DNA of 64,000 nt from an uncultured Prochlorococcus sp. (GCA_902573565.1 CACGKI010000005.1:1-64000), one strand, 5' to 3'. Counted from the stretch's first letter, positions 21,157 through 30,656 are shown. Program-made: numbers and translations. Notes: generated from the letters alone by a model not told the origin.

Positions 21157-21393
21157 TTAATTCCAAGGAGTGTTTATAAGACCCCAGATATCAAAGAAGA
21201 AAAATAAAACTGCAATAACAACAAGATCCCATGCTCTTTCCCTGAAAGCCCAAGGAGCAATAAAAACTTCTCCAAGTCCGTGAAGTGCGGCCCCTACTGG
21301 TAGATGATCAAGAACCAGCAAACTGTGAGAGAGGATAAAAAGAAAGCTTGCGAAATATCTAAAAAAAACAAATTGCCAATTACTAGAATTCAT
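21157..21393 (-). CDS. Small membrane protein, hypothetical (78 aa)
   Basis: Hydrophobic segments lie at about residues 12-28 and 54-71. The loop between them is well defined: V-L-D-H-L-P-V-G-A-A-L-H-G-L-G-E-V-F-I-A-P-W-A. The composition (Trp, Gly and Ala rich, few Lys) is more like core cyanobacterial membrane proteins than the local small ORFs. No family name can be given. Confidence 0.55.
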   Translation of the reverse strand: MNSSNWQFVFFRYFASFLFILSHSLLVLDHLPVGAALHGLGEVFIAPWAFRERAWDLVVIAVLFFFFDIWGLINTPWN

Positions 21394-21520
21394 GCCTTTA
21401 GATTTTTAAGAAATATACTTCAATGATCAAAATAATGATATAGATCTAGTCAAGAGATATTATTTTTGGTAGCCATAAATACGAATAAAGATATAAAGCT
21501 AAAGTAAAAGTTACTAAACG

Positions 21521-22963
21521 ATGAAATATATGTTTTCAAGTTATCAGCCTAAAAATAGTTTTGATGAATATTTTAAGGATAATGTCAATTCTGCTAGAGA
21601 AATATTGATTCCACTTCTTTCATCTTTAGATAATATGGGTCTTGAGGAATTAAACAGGAATCATTCTGCCGCAAAAAAATTATTACTAAGACATGGTGCA
21701 ACTTTTAGATTAAATGATACTGGTTTAAAAGGTACTGAGAGAATATTACCTTTTGATCCACTCCCTAGAATAATTAGTAGAGATGATTGGGTAACTTTAG
21801 AAAAAGGGCTAAAACAAAGGCTTGAGGCTATTGATTTATTCCTAGATGATATTTATAATTCTCAAAAAATAATTAATGATGGAATAATTCCAAGAGAATT
21901 AATAGAGAGTTCAGAAGGTTGGAGACCTCAAATGATAGGCTTCAAACCGCCACTAAATAAATGGTGTCAAATTTCAGGACTTGATTTAATAAGGGACAGA
22001 AAAGGAGATTGGCATGTTTTAGAAGATAATTTAAGGTGCCCTTCTGGGGTTGCTTATTTTTTAGAAAATAGATTAGTTATGAAAAATATTTTTCCTAATC
22101 TTTTCTCTGGAAGAATAGTAAAACCAATTGATGAATATCCATCATATCTTTTAAAAACTCTTCAAGAACTTGCAGTATGGACAGATACTCCCAAGATAGT
22201 TCTACTTACTCCTGGAATTTTTAATAGTGCTTATTTTGAACATAGTTATTTAGCTCAAGAAATGGGCATCCAACTAGTTCAGGGTCATGACTTAGTTTGT
22301 AATGATGATTATGTATATTTAAAAACTACCTCTGGGTTAAAAAGAGTAGATGTCATTTACAGAAGAATTGATGATGATTTCTTAGATCCTCTTAATTTCA
22401 GAAAAGATTCCTGCCTTGGTGTTAACGGATTACTTGATGTTTTTAAGGCAGGTCATGTTGCTTTGGCAAATGCGCCTGGGACTGGAATAGCAGATGACAA
22501 AATGATTTATTCATTTGTTCCAAAAATGATTAAATATTATCTTGATGAAGAAATTATTATTAAAAATGTAGAAACGTATATTTGTCATTACCAAAAGGAT
22601 CGAGATTATGTCCTTGAGAATTTACCAAAACTTGTTGTTAAGTCTGTCGCAGAAGCTGGGGGCTATGGAATGTTAATTGGACCTCACTCAACAACAAGTG
22701 AGATAGAAGAATTTGCCAATAAAATTAAAAAAAATCCTAGAAATTTCATAGCACAACCAACCTTAGAATTATCTACTGTGCCATCTTTATGTGATGGAGA
22801 ACTCTATCCATGTCATGTTGATTTAAGACCATATATCTTGAGAGGGAAAGATTCATGGGTAAGCCCTGGTGGGCTTACGAGGGTAGCATTAAAAAAAGGA
22901 TCATTAGTCGTCAATTCTTCTCAAGGTGGAGGATGCAAAGATACATGGGTTGTAGGTAAATAA
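21521..22963 (+). CDS. Circularly permuted ATP-grasp protein (CP_ATPgrasp, DUF404/DUF407)
   Basis: A 480-aa protein with the DUF404/407 pattern: F-D-P-L-P-R-I-I near residue 86, W-H-V-L-E-D-N-L-R-C-P-S-G (about 165-178), R-R-I-D-D-D-F-L-D and V-K-S-V-A-E-A-G-G-Y-G-M. It is full length. The family is a permuted ATP-grasp ligase fold, predicted to form peptide or amide bonds, and is typically encoded with an alpha-E protein and a transglutaminase. Exactly that trio follows here with gaps of 1 and 11 bp. The substrate is not established. Confidence 0.88.
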   Translation: MKYMFSSYQPKNSFDEYFKDNVNSAREILIPLLSSLDNMGLEELNRNHSAAKKLLLRHGATFRLNDTGLKGTERILPFDPLPRIISRDDWVTLEKGLKQRLEAIDLFLDDIYNSQKIINDGIIPRELIESSEGWRPQMIGFKPPLNKWCQISGLDLIRDRKGDWHVLEDNLRCPSGVAYFLENRLVMKNIFPNLFSGRIVKPIDEYPSYLLKTLQELAVWTDTPKIVLLTPGIFNSAYFEHSYLAQEMGIQLVQGHDLVCNDDYVYLKTTSGLKRVDVIYRRIDDDFLDPLNFRKDSCLGVNGLLDVFKAGHVALANAPGTGIADDKMIYSFVPKMIKYYLDEEIIIKNVETYICHYQKDRDYVLENLPKLVVKSVAEAGGYGMLIGPHSTTSEIEEFANKIKKNPRNFIAQPTLELSTVPSLCDGELYPCHVDLRPYILRGKDSWVSPGGLTRVALKKGSLVVNSSQGGGCKDTWVVGK

Positions 22964-22964
22964 T

Positions 22965-23906
22965 ATGCTTTTAAGTCGTGTAGCAGAATCTCTTTATTGG
23001 ATCAATCGTTATTTAGAACGTGCAGAAAACATATCTCGTTTCGTGGAAGTAAGTGAAGCAATGTCATTAGATTGTCCGCCAGGAAGTGCAGAACCTTGGC
23101 TCCCGTTAATTGATGCTTCGAGTGATAGAGAATCTTTTGATAAAAGATTCCCAGAGAAAAAACCCGATGATGTTATTAATTTTTTAATAAGAGATCGTTT
23201 AAACCCAAATAGCATAATTTCTTGCATTCAAATGGCAAGAGAAAATGCAAGACAAATCAGAGATGTCATGACCACAGAAATGTGGGAACAGATTAATATT
23301 TTATATTGGAATATGCAAGAAGGAGAAGCAATATGGAATAAACCAAGACAAGAACAATTAAGTGAAATAAGGAGGGAATGTCAGCTTTTTTATGGAATTA
23401 CAGATGCGACTCTAAGCAAAGATCTTGCCTGGAGATTTAGCATTCTTGGAAGATTAATCGAAAGAGCTGACAAAACATCAAGAATTTTAGATGTGAAATA
23501 TTATTTACTCCTTCCTAGCTTAGATGAACTTGGAGGAGTTCTTGATGAGCTGCAATGGATAGCACTTTTACGTTCAGCTGGAGCTTATCAAATGTTTAGG
23601 AAAGCAGAGCAAAATTCTATAAAGCCTAATTCAGTTGCAAGATTTCTTTTACTTGATCCAATTTTCCCTAGATCAGTAAGATACTGTCTTGATGGGATAA
23701 GCAATACTCTTAAAACAATTGATACCTCTCCTTCAACTGAAAATCCTTCAGAACTAGAATGTATGAGAGGTTTGCTTAAAGCAAAGTGGAGTTATATCAG
23801 AATTGAAGATATAATTAATGATGGTTTACATGAGGCAATCGATTCATTGCAAATGGATTTAAATAAATTAAATGAACTCATTCAAGAAAAATATTTTATT
23901 AATTAA
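22965..23906 (+). CDS. Alpha-E domain protein (DUF403)
   Basis: A 313-aa all-helical protein beginning MLLSRVAESLYWINRYLERAE..., the classic alpha-E opening, followed by M-A-R-E-N-A-R-Q-I-R-D and L-G-R-L-I-E-R-A-D-K-T-S-R-I-L-D. Conserved Glu and Arg residues of the helices are intact. It is encoded 1 bp after the ATP-grasp gene and is presumably its partner. The family is predicted to work with the ligase and the transglutaminase in peptide synthesis or tagging. No enzymatic function has been assigned. Confidence 0.88.
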   Translation: MLLSRVAESLYWINRYLERAENISRFVEVSEAMSLDCPPGSAEPWLPLIDASSDRESFDKRFPEKKPDDVINFLIRDRLNPNSIISCIQMARENARQIRDVMTTEMWEQINILYWNMQEGEAIWNKPRQEQLSEIRRECQLFYGITDATLSKDLAWRFSILGRLIERADKTSRILDVKYYLLLPSLDELGGVLDELQWIALLRSAGAYQMFRKAEQNSIKPNSVARFLLLDPIFPRSVRYCLDGISNTLKTIDTSPSTENPSELECMRGLLKAKWSYIRIEDIINDGLHEAIDSLQMDLNKLNELIQEKYFIN

Positions 23907-23917
23907 TAAGTTTATTA

Positions 23918-24775
23918 ATGAGAATTAAATACCTTCACAAACTTGAATATAAATACGAAGACCCTGTTCAATTAGGTGAGCATAGATTATGTATAAAGCC
24001 AAGGTCAAATGGCTTCCAAAAACTAAAGAATTTTGAATTAAAAATAACCCCAGAACCAGAAATTATTTATCCATTACTTGCTGCCAGCGGAGAAGAGATT
24101 AATAGAATCAGATTCAATGGATTAACAGATAATTTAGTTATTGAATCAATTAGCGAAGTTGAAACTATTAAACATCCAAATATTATTGATGGAGTTAAAA
24201 ATAGAGATTTAACATTACCTTTTTGTAGAAGTATTATTAACAGAGATTTACAGGGAGCATTAGAGGGATGGATGCCTAATGGACAACACGATCCCTCTGC
24301 CGTAGAACTTGCCCAAGAAGCCTTGGCAGGAAGCATTAATAACGCATTATCATTTACCTACCAGCTAATAGAGATTATTCAAGATCGGGTTAAATATACC
24401 AAAAGACATACAGGACCAGCATGGCCGGCTAGTAGAACACTTAGAGAACGTATAGGTTCATGTAGAGATTTAGCAATGCTGATGGTAGAAGCTTGTAGGT
24501 CTATAGGTATCCCAAGTAGGTTTGTAAGTGGTTATCATTTTGAAGATCCCTTACCCTCTGAGTTGGATTTACACGCTTGGGCTGAATTATATATTCCAGG
24601 CGCTGGTTGGAGAGGTTTTGATCCAAGCGGAAAAGGATTAATAGATGATAGATATTTAACATTAGTATCCTCTTCAAAATCTAATTTAACTTCTGTAATT
24701 ACAGGAAACTTTATAGGAAAAAATAATTTAGAAAATACTTTATCCTGGGAAATCAAACCTCTTGAAATAAAATAA
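23918..24775 (+). CDS. Transglutaminase-like protein
   Basis: A 285-aa protein with an N-terminal beta domain (about 1-90) and a papain-like transglutaminase core (about 140-265). The triad is visible: C182 in RIGSCRDLAM, H219 in L-D-L-H-A-W-A-E and D235 in F-D-P-S-G. The motif G-x-C-R-D is typical of the cyanobacterial and proteobacterial branch paired with alpha-E proteins. There is no signal peptide, so it acts in the cytoplasm as a peptidase or amidase. It ends the three-gene operon. Confidence 0.88.
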   Translation: MRIKYLHKLEYKYEDPVQLGEHRLCIKPRSNGFQKLKNFELKITPEPEIIYPLLAASGEEINRIRFNGLTDNLVIESISEVETIKHPNIIDGVKNRDLTLPFCRSIINRDLQGALEGWMPNGQHDPSAVELAQEALAGSINNALSFTYQLIEIIQDRVKYTKRHTGPAWPASRTLRERIGSCRDLAMLMVEACRSIGIPSRFVSGYHFEDPLPSELDLHAWAELYIPGAGWRGFDPSGKGLIDDRYLTLVSSSKSNLTSVITGNFIGKNNLENTLSWEIKPLEIK

Positions 24776-24900
24776 ATACTAAATTTTTAATCTTTTAAAT
24801 AACAGGAAAATATAAATAACAATATGTTTCTTTTTTAGTGTTAATTGATACGTTCTTGGATAAATATATCTGTTTTCATTTGTGTAATCTTTAAAAAAAA

Positions 24901-25422
24901 TTGAATTCAAGTTTAGAAATTCCAGTTATCAAATCAAACAAATCGAAAATGTTTGAATTGATAAGTTATGAAAAATTTCGCGATACAAAAGATGTAAGAT
25001 TTTTTGATATTAGTGTTAATGAATCAAACTATAGAGATCTAGTTATTCACAGTGGTCCTGCAGTAAGTCCGCCAAATGATGAAGAATTTAATAATTGGCA
25101 ATTTTACATACATCACAAACAAGAAGATAATCTATTGGCTATCTCTGGGGGAAGAACATTTTTTCTTGTCAATTTTGGCTGGGATTATCCTTTTTATAAG
25201 GTTAGATTAGAATCTTGCGGATATATTCTAAGAATACCTAGAGGAACTTTTCATAGATCAGTATCTGACGAAAACGGTTCAATAGTTTTAAATCAAGCTA
25301 TAAGAGATAAAAACGGTACTGTTGAATCTGAATTCAAGGTTACGAATAGCAAAGATAACAAAAAGCTTCTAGATTGTATAACCAATCTAGAACCTAGATT
25401 TAAAATTTATAGTGTTAAATAA
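24901..25422 (+). CDS. Cupin-like hypothetical protein, TTG start
   Basis: A 173-aa protein starting at TTG 24901; a shorter start at ATG 24949 (MFELISYEKF) would give 157 aa and is equally possible. The centre looks like a small beta-barrel: F-Y-I-H-H-K-Q-E-D-N-L-L-A-I-S-G-G-R-T-F-F-L-V, later I-L-R-I-P-R-G-T-F-H-R-S-V-S. The H-H, E and H residues in these two motifs resemble a degenerate cupin metal site. It follows the transglutaminase operon by 125 bp. No function is assigned. Confidence 0.5.
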   Translation: MNSSLEIPVIKSNKSKMFELISYEKFRDTKDVRFFDISVNESNYRDLVIHSGPAVSPPNDEEFNNWQFYIHHKQEDNLLAISGGRTFFLVNFGWDYPFYKVRLESCGYILRIPRGTFHRSVSDENGSIVLNQAIRDKNGTVESEFKVTNSKDNKKLLDCITNLEPRFKIYSVK

Positions 25423-25484
25423 TCTTAAAAAGGCGTTCCAAATTTATATATCAATTTTAAAAATTATCTAATTGTTATAAAATA

Positions 25485-26024
25485 ATGATATTCAAATTAT
25501 TTAATATGAAACCTTTAAAGTTTTTAAGATATATTTTATGCATAACTTTTTCTTTTTTAATTTTATCCTCTCCAGTTTTCGCTGGGGCAAACGTAGCTGT
25601 TAAGGGCGAGGGAGATGAAGTTCCAAGTTATGTGAGATCTAATATTACAGGATATAATTTCCATGGAGAGGATCTTCATTTGTCTTCTATAGCTGGAGCA
25701 GTTGCTAGAGACGCAGATTTTAGTGACGTTGATTTACATGGTACAACCTTAACCCTATCTGATTTAAAAGGTTCTAATCTAAATGGAATCGACCTAACCG
25801 ATACTCTTTCTGATCGAGTTAACTTCCAAAAAACAGATCTTAGAAATGCTGTTTTAATAAATATGATCGCCTCAGGTAGCAGTTTTGCAGGTGCTCAAAT
25901 AGAAGGGGCAGATTTTTCTTACGCTATTCTAGACAGCGAAGATCAAAGAAATCTTTGTGAAATTGCTGATGGGATCAATCCAAAAACGGGCGTTTCAACA
26001 AGAGAAAGTCTTGAGTGTAGTTAG
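25485..26024 (+). CDS. Pentapeptide-repeat protein, probably thylakoid-lumenal
   Basis: A 179-aa protein with a signal peptide. The start at the second ATG (25506, MKPLKFLRYILC) gives a standard signal ending P-V-F-A-G-A, so the first ATG is less likely. The mature part has about ten A(D/N)LXX-type repeats, e.g. A-D-F-S-D-V-D-L-H-G, S-N-L-N-G-I-D-L and A-D-F-S-Y-A-I-L-D. It ends with two cysteines (C-E-I-A-D and L-E-C-S) that could form a disulphide cap. Such lumenal pentapeptide proteins are common in cyanobacteria and plants, but their roles are unclear. Confidence 0.85.
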   Translation: MIFKLFNMKPLKFLRYILCITFSFLILSSPVFAGANVAVKGEGDEVPSYVRSNITGYNFHGEDLHLSSIAGAVARDADFSDVDLHGTTLTLSDLKGSNLNGIDLTDTLSDRVNFQKTDLRNAVLINMIASGSSFAGAQIEGADFSYAILDSEDQRNLCEIADGINPKTGVSTRESLECS

Positions 26025-26033
26025 AAATTAAAA

Positions 26034-26387
26034 TTATAAGTAAACTTTTTTTCCATTATTAAGTTTATAAATTCTTTGTTCATCATCTTGAAATATCATT
26101 TCACCATTTAATTTGGATTTCTTAAATTTTGAAAGTCTTGCTCTGTGTATATTGGATTTTCTATTTATATTATCTTCGTTATCATAACTTCCAATATAAA
26201 TATTTATATTGGGATTTGAAAAGGTTTTTTCTTCCTCTCTTAAAAAAATTCTGTCGATATTTGTTTGCGTGCTTTGCAGTTTATTTTTAAATTTATCTAA
26301 TTTTAAATTCTTTGATTTTTTAGAACTAATTTTTTTGCAGACAAAAAAAACAACTCCTAAAATTATAAAAACTAAAAATATATTCAT
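26034..26387 (-). CDS. Membrane-anchored basic protein, hypothetical (117 aa)
   Basis: One N-terminal transmembrane helix (residues 1-17) is followed by a strongly basic soluble part, including K-K-I-S-S-K-K-S-K-N-L-K and R-A-R-L-S-K-F-K-K-S-K. A C-terminal strand-rich segment is Q-R-I-Y-K-L-N-N-G-K-K-V-Y-L. The start overlaps the upstream gene's stop by one base (ATGA-type), so they are translationally coupled. No family is recognised. Confidence 0.5.
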   Translation of the reverse strand: MNIFLVFIILGVVFFVCKKISSKKSKNLKLDKFKNKLQSTQTNIDRIFLREEEKTFSNPNINIYIGSYDNEDNINRKSNIHRARLSKFKKSKLNGEMIFQDDEQRIYKLNNGKKVYL

Positions 26388-26578
26388 TAGTTAATTTTTA
26401 TTTTTATATCTACACCTAAGTTACTTTTAGTAGTCAATATTTCTTTTTTAATGATTCCATAGGTAAAAATTCTAGACAATGTTTTTAAAGATTTAAAAAC
26501 TAAAAAAACAGTAAATAAAAAGAAAACCATAATATTTTCTACAAGAAGATTTTTATTTTTATTTTCTAAATTGTTCAT
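26387..26578 (-). CDS. Small membrane protein, hypothetical (63 aa)
   Basis: It has a polar N-terminus, one transmembrane helix (about residues 15-32) and a basic amphipathic tail ending V-D-I-K-I-K-I-N. It overlaps the following minus-strand gene by one base. It is 16 bp downstream of the PfkB kinase stop and may be at the end of that transcript. Confidence 0.45.
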   Translation of the reverse strand: MNNLENKNKNLLVENIMVFFLFTVFLVFKSLKTLSRIFTYGIIKKEILTTKSNLGVDIKIKIN

Positions 26579-26594
26579 GTAAGTCTTAAATTAA

Positions 26595-27464
26595 TTATTT
26601 TTCATCACTATTTGCATATGGGCCAAAAAATTCACTGGCGTCTCTTCCCATTACTTTAGCAAGATTTAAACTTTTATCTATATCCCATTTAGATGCCATG
26701 CCATAAAGAATCCCAGCAGCAAATGAATCCCCACATCCATAAGAATCAACCTTTAATTTTTTGTTTTTAAGGGCCTTATATCTTCCTCCTGGAAATAGGA
26801 TACCTCCATTCTCTCCCTCGGTCTTAATAGTATATTTGGGTTTTAAAGATAATTCAGAAAAAGAAAAAACTTCACCGGGATCAAGATTACTGCCTATTAA
26901 TCCATCTAAAAGAACATTTGATTTATTAATTGTATTTAATCCTACCCTTGGTGTTGTACACAGTATTGAAGCTGATCTAGCCATTTTAAAAATCTCCGAA
27001 TCAGATGCAGTAATAAAAATTCCGTCCATTTTTTTTAAAATGTTCCATTCTAACTTATCTTTATGAGTTGGAGCCAACCTTTCTCCAATAACTGTTATTG
27101 CCCTTTCACCTTGAGAGTCAATTAAACTAAATCCTCTTCTAGTTGGTTTATCACGCCAAGCCACATGTAGCTTAATACCCATATTTGAGAGAATCTTGAA
27201 GCACTTGTCTCCATAATCATCATTACCTAAAGAGGTAAAAAAATGAATTTGGTTTAAAGTTAAATCACAAAGTTTTTTCGAGATAATAGAGCCACCACCA
27301 GCTGGATACTCAAGGGACTTTTCAGAATGGGAAATTACTCCGGGTTTTGGTAATTGATCGACCTTTAAGAAATTAATCCACTCAACATGCCCAACAACAG
27401 CAAAATTTAAATTTCCATTTTTAAATTTATAGTTTTCAGCTATATTATTCTTTTCAACAACCAT
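26595..27464 (-). CDS. PfkB-family carbohydrate kinase
   Basis: A 289-aa ribokinase-fold enzyme. The N-terminal substrate-binding part has G-H-V-E-W-I-N-F and the di-glycine segment Y-P-A-G-G-G-S, and F-F-T-S-L-G-N-D-D-Y-G-D appears near residue 70. The C-terminal signature is SYGCGDSFAAGILYGMAS; its GCGD corresponds to the G-A-G-D of the family, with the catalytic aspartate present. The substrate could be a sugar, nucleoside or sugar phosphate. No carbohydrate operon is adjacent. Confidence 0.85.
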   Translation of the reverse strand: MVVEKNNIAENYKFKNGNLNFAVVGHVEWINFLKVDQLPKPGVISHSEKSLEYPAGGGSIISKKLCDLTLNQIHFFTSLGNDDYGDKCFKILSNMGIKLHVAWRDKPTRRGFSLIDSQGERAITVIGERLAPTHKDKLEWNILKKMDGIFITASDSEIFKMARSASILCTTPRVGLNTINKSNVLLDGLIGSNLDPGEVFSFSELSLKPKYTIKTEGENGGILFPGGRYKALKNKKLKVDSYGCGDSFAAGILYGMASKWDIDKSLNLAKVMGRDASEFFGPYANSDEK

Positions 27465-27505
27465 AAGCTTTTAAATACTATTATTAAAAGAAATATTTTT
27501 AACAA

Positions 27506-27877
27506 GTGAATTCATTTAACATTTTAAAAGATAATAAACAGATACTATCTTATCTTTACCTTTTTCTATCAATTATGGGTGCTGCCCTGCCAATGATGGC
27601 AAATTTCGAATTTGCTAGGGAATATGGAAACAGCTTTGATATAAATAACTTCATTTCTTTAGCGAATGCAAACCCTGCAGCCCAGTCAATTTCAAGAGAC
27701 CTATTAGTAGGTGCAAGCGCTATTTTTATATGGATAGTAAATGAATCAAAAAAACTTAACATGAAGAATATGTGGGTTGTCTACATTGGAACTTTTCTTA
27801 TAGCCTTCGCATTCTCTGCACCTTTTTTCTTATTTCTAAGAGAGAGAAGAATTATTGAATTAGAAAAAATTAATTAA
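27506..27877 (+). CDS. DUF2834-family membrane protein
   Basis: A 123-aa protein with three hydrophobic segments (about residues 12-30, 63-78 and 86-108). The DUF2834 pattern includes Y-L-F-L-S-I-M-G-A-A-L-P and D-L-L-V-G-A-S-A-I-F-I-W. It is divergent from the PfkB gene by 41 bp and overlaps the end of the MFS gene by 4 bp. The family function is unknown. Confidence 0.7.
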   Translation: MNSFNILKDNKQILSYLYLFLSIMGAALPMMANFEFAREYGNSFDINNFISLANANPAAQSISRDLLVGASAIFIWIVNESKKLNMKNMWVVYIGTFLIAFAFSAPFFLFLRERRIIELEKIN

Positions 27878-29103
27878 AATAATCTCTTAAGGAGAATTGC
27901 AAATACAATAAAGCAAGCAAATGAAATAGATAGCCAGATTACTGAAGCATAACCAAATAGATCTAATATACGTCCCGAAATAAATGGTCCAATAAAATAT
28001 CCCATAGCGAAACATTGTGATAGTAGAGCAAGTGCAAAACCTTTTTTGTTCGAAGGAGCTATCCTGAAAACAACATCTGTAGAAGTTGGAAGAAATGAGG
28101 CAGTGCCTAAACTAACTAATATCAATGAAAAAGAAACCAAAGAAAAAGCTGGGATATTTAAATAGCTAGAAATAAATAATAAAAATGACGCAAAAGAAAA
28201 ATTTAACAAACTAAATTTCAAACCAAATAACCTACCTTTTTTTGATATCCAGGACCCGATAGGCCATTGTAAAAACAGTAATAAAATTAATTGAATTGAA
28301 ATTATAAGGCTTGTAATTTCTTTACTTAATGCATTCCGATATACTCCACCTTTAACAAGATCCAGAGGCAAAGTTACTTGCATCAAAGCTAAAGAGGTAG
28401 TTATCAATAAAATAGATAAAATTATTATTGTTGAATTTTTATTCCATTTCAATTGTCCATGATTAATTGGATCTACTAATTTTTTGTGGAAATTTTCTAA
28501 GTTTCTTTTAATAGAAGAACTATTTCTAGATATTAAATATGTGATAACTAACATGCAAAATATATCATTAATAAAAATTGATTTGGAATATAAAAAATTC
28601 GTCATAAAACCCCCTATGAATACTCCTAAAAATATTCCTAAAGCCTCCGAACTTCTAACAAGAGCATATGCTTTGCGTGTTTCGATCGGATAGCAAAAAT
28701 AGGGCACCCCTAATTCGGCAGCAGGCCAATATATTCCTGCAGCAGCTCCAACAAATGATTGTCCAAGTATATATAAAAAAGTATCTCTTGAAAAAATGAG
28801 ACATAAGCTAGCTACAATACTTAGTATTGATGAAGTAACTATTGGAAATTGTATTTCCCCTGTTTTATTTAGATAATTACCTGTAAAGAGTCTAGTTACT
28901 GTTCCAATTATTGCTGATATGGTAAAACCCAAACCAATATCTGTTGCTGATAAGCCAATGTTATTAAAAATAAGTGATGTTAAATAAATAACACCTCCTG
29001 CACCAAATGCAGCATAAAATCTTATCTTGGTTATTAACCTCAAATGGTATGGAAATTTAATCCACCAATTTTTGCTAATTTGAAAACTATTTGGACTAAT
29101 CAC
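27874..29103 (-). CDS. Major facilitator superfamily transporter
   Basis: A 409-aa protein with about twelve hydrophobic segments. The MFS-type loop between helices 2 and 3 is G-T-V-T-R-L-F-T-G-N-Y-L-N-K; the domain repeat after helix 8 is G-S-W-I-S-K-K-G-R. Its GTG start lies 2 bp from the divergent GTG start of the DUF1400 gene. It probably exports or imports a small molecule; the substrate is unknown. Confidence 0.85.
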   Translation of the reverse strand: MISPNSFQISKNWWIKFPYHLRLITKIRFYAAFGAGGVIYLTSLIFNNIGLSATDIGLGFTISAIIGTVTRLFTGNYLNKTGEIQFPIVTSSILSIVASLCLIFSRDTFLYILGQSFVGAAAGIYWPAAELGVPYFCYPIETRKAYALVRSSEALGIFLGVFIGGFMTNFLYSKSIFINDIFCMLVITYLISRNSSSIKRNLENFHKKLVDPINHGQLKWNKNSTIIILSILLITTSLALMQVTLPLDLVKGGVYRNALSKEITSLIISIQLILLLFLQWPIGSWISKKGRLFGLKFSLLNFSFASFLLFISSYLNIPAFSLVSFSLILVSLGTASFLPTSTDVVFRIAPSNKKGFALALLSQCFAMGYFIGPFISGRILDLFGYASVIWLSISFACFIVFAILLKRLF

Positions 29104-29105
29104 AA

Positions 29106-30656
29106 GTGAAAAACTTTTTTATACTTTTTTTAGGTTTTTGTGGTTTATTTTTTAGTAACGGTGCAAAGGCTGCAGAAAAAATAAATATTAAGTTTGAAGA
29201 GATGAAAATCCCTCTTACTATAGAACAATTATCAAAATTAGAAAAATACAAAGAGGATTCAACAGAATTAATAGATTGGTTAAGAAAAAATGGATTAATA
29301 AGATTTTTTGAGTTATCAAAATTTCTAGAATTTCCAGTTTTCAAGGAAGAAGGACTAAATAGAGAAGTATTAAGAAGTTGGATAGGGCGTAAAATTCTAA
29401 CAGAATTAAGCAAAACCATTACAGTTCCAAATGACAATAATGGGACAGAAATTTATAACACTATAGAAAATTTATTAGATGAAAAAAAGGAAATTTCAAC
29501 TCTAGACATCATAGAGAATTTACCTACAGAAGAAATTTCACTAGATATAGATAACTTAATCTTAATAATTTCATCTTGGAAAACTGAATTATCAATGCAA
29601 CAAGATCTTATATCCAAATTAAATAATCTTGAAAGTACAAACCAAAATGCCTTCAAAAATACTAAAAAAAAATCAACTCAAGATCTAATAAAGATTGATA
29701 AAAAAATTTATGCTCCTCACCGAGTAAAACCTTTTGACATTGAACTATGGAAAAGTAAAAAAACAAACGATGATAAAGAACTGATAATTTTTATGCCAGG
29801 ACTTGGAGGTGAAATTAATAATTTCAAATGGATAGGTAGCGAATTGGTTAAAAGGGGCTGGCCAATATTATTCATAGATCATAGAGGGAGTAATTTAAAA
29901 GCAATCACTGAAGTACTCGAGAAAGGGGGATCAGTTCCAGGAATTGCAGACTTTTTTTTATATAGAATTAAAGACTTAGATGCTGTATTAGATGCTCATG
30001 AGAATGGGGAATTTGGTTTGCCTAACAATTCTTACATCTTAATGGGGCATTCTCTTGGTTCTTTAATAGCACTTTTATATGAGGGTAAAAAACCAACTAA
30101 TAATCTTGAGGAAAGATGTGATTCTGCATTAAAGGATTTTGCAATAACAAATTTATCAAAACTACTTCAATGTCAATTAAGCGAAATTCCTTTCTCTGGA
30201 AAAAATAATGCTAATAAGGCAAGTTCAATAATAGGATTTAATTCGTTTGGCAGTTTAGTATGGCCAAAAGAATATAGTTCTGGCATTAAAACACCAACTC
30301 TTCTGATAGGGGGTACATATGACCTTATAACACCTTTAATGAATGAACAATTTAAAGTATTTTCTGCTTTAAATAATCCATCAAATAGATTTCTAATCAT
30401 TGAAGGAGCAAGTCATTTCTCTCCAATAAGAATTGGAAATAGTAATAAAGAAAATAATGACGTCTTTAAAATAAGTGAATCTTTTATTGGTGCAGATCCA
30501 ATACTAGTACAAGATTTATCTGTAAAATTTATAGTCAAATTTCTAGAAAATATTAATAACCAAGAAGTACCTAAAGTAATTAAAAACCAAAGAGATTTGG
30601 AACTTGATTTCCATTTTTTAGACCTTGAAACTATAAAAGAAATTTCCAAAAATTAG
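29106..30656 (+). CDS. DUF1400 alpha/beta-hydrolase, exported
   Basis: A 516-aa protein. A signal peptide (residues 1-22, ending A-K-A-A) is followed by an N-terminal DUF1400 domain (about 25-180) and an alpha/beta-hydrolase domain (about 210-500). The nucleophile elbow is G-H-S-L-G near residue 315. An oxyanion-type F-M-P-G-L-G-G-E and a late G-G-T-Y-D-L-I-T-P and G-A-S-H-F give the Asp and His of the triad. This architecture is cyanobacterial, and the enzymes are predicted periplasmic or lumenal lipases or esterases. The GTG start is required to keep the signal peptide. Confidence 0.83.
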   Translation: MKNFFILFLGFCGLFFSNGAKAAEKINIKFEEMKIPLTIEQLSKLEKYKEDSTELIDWLRKNGLIRFFELSKFLEFPVFKEEGLNREVLRSWIGRKILTELSKTITVPNDNNGTEIYNTIENLLDEKKEISTLDIIENLPTEEISLDIDNLILIISSWKTELSMQQDLISKLNNLESTNQNAFKNTKKKSTQDLIKIDKKIYAPHRVKPFDIELWKSKKTNDDKELIIFMPGLGGEINNFKWIGSELVKRGWPILFIDHRGSNLKAITEVLEKGGSVPGIADFFLYRIKDLDAVLDAHENGEFGLPNNSYILMGHSLGSLIALLYEGKKPTNNLEERCDSALKDFAITNLSKLLQCQLSEIPFSGKNNANKASSIIGFNSFGSLVWPKEYSSGIKTPTLLIGGTYDLITPLMNEQFKVFSALNNPSNRFLIIEGASHFSPIRIGNSNKENNDVFKISESFIGADPILVQDLSVKFIVKFLENINNQEVPKVIKNQRDLELDFHFLDLETIKEISKN

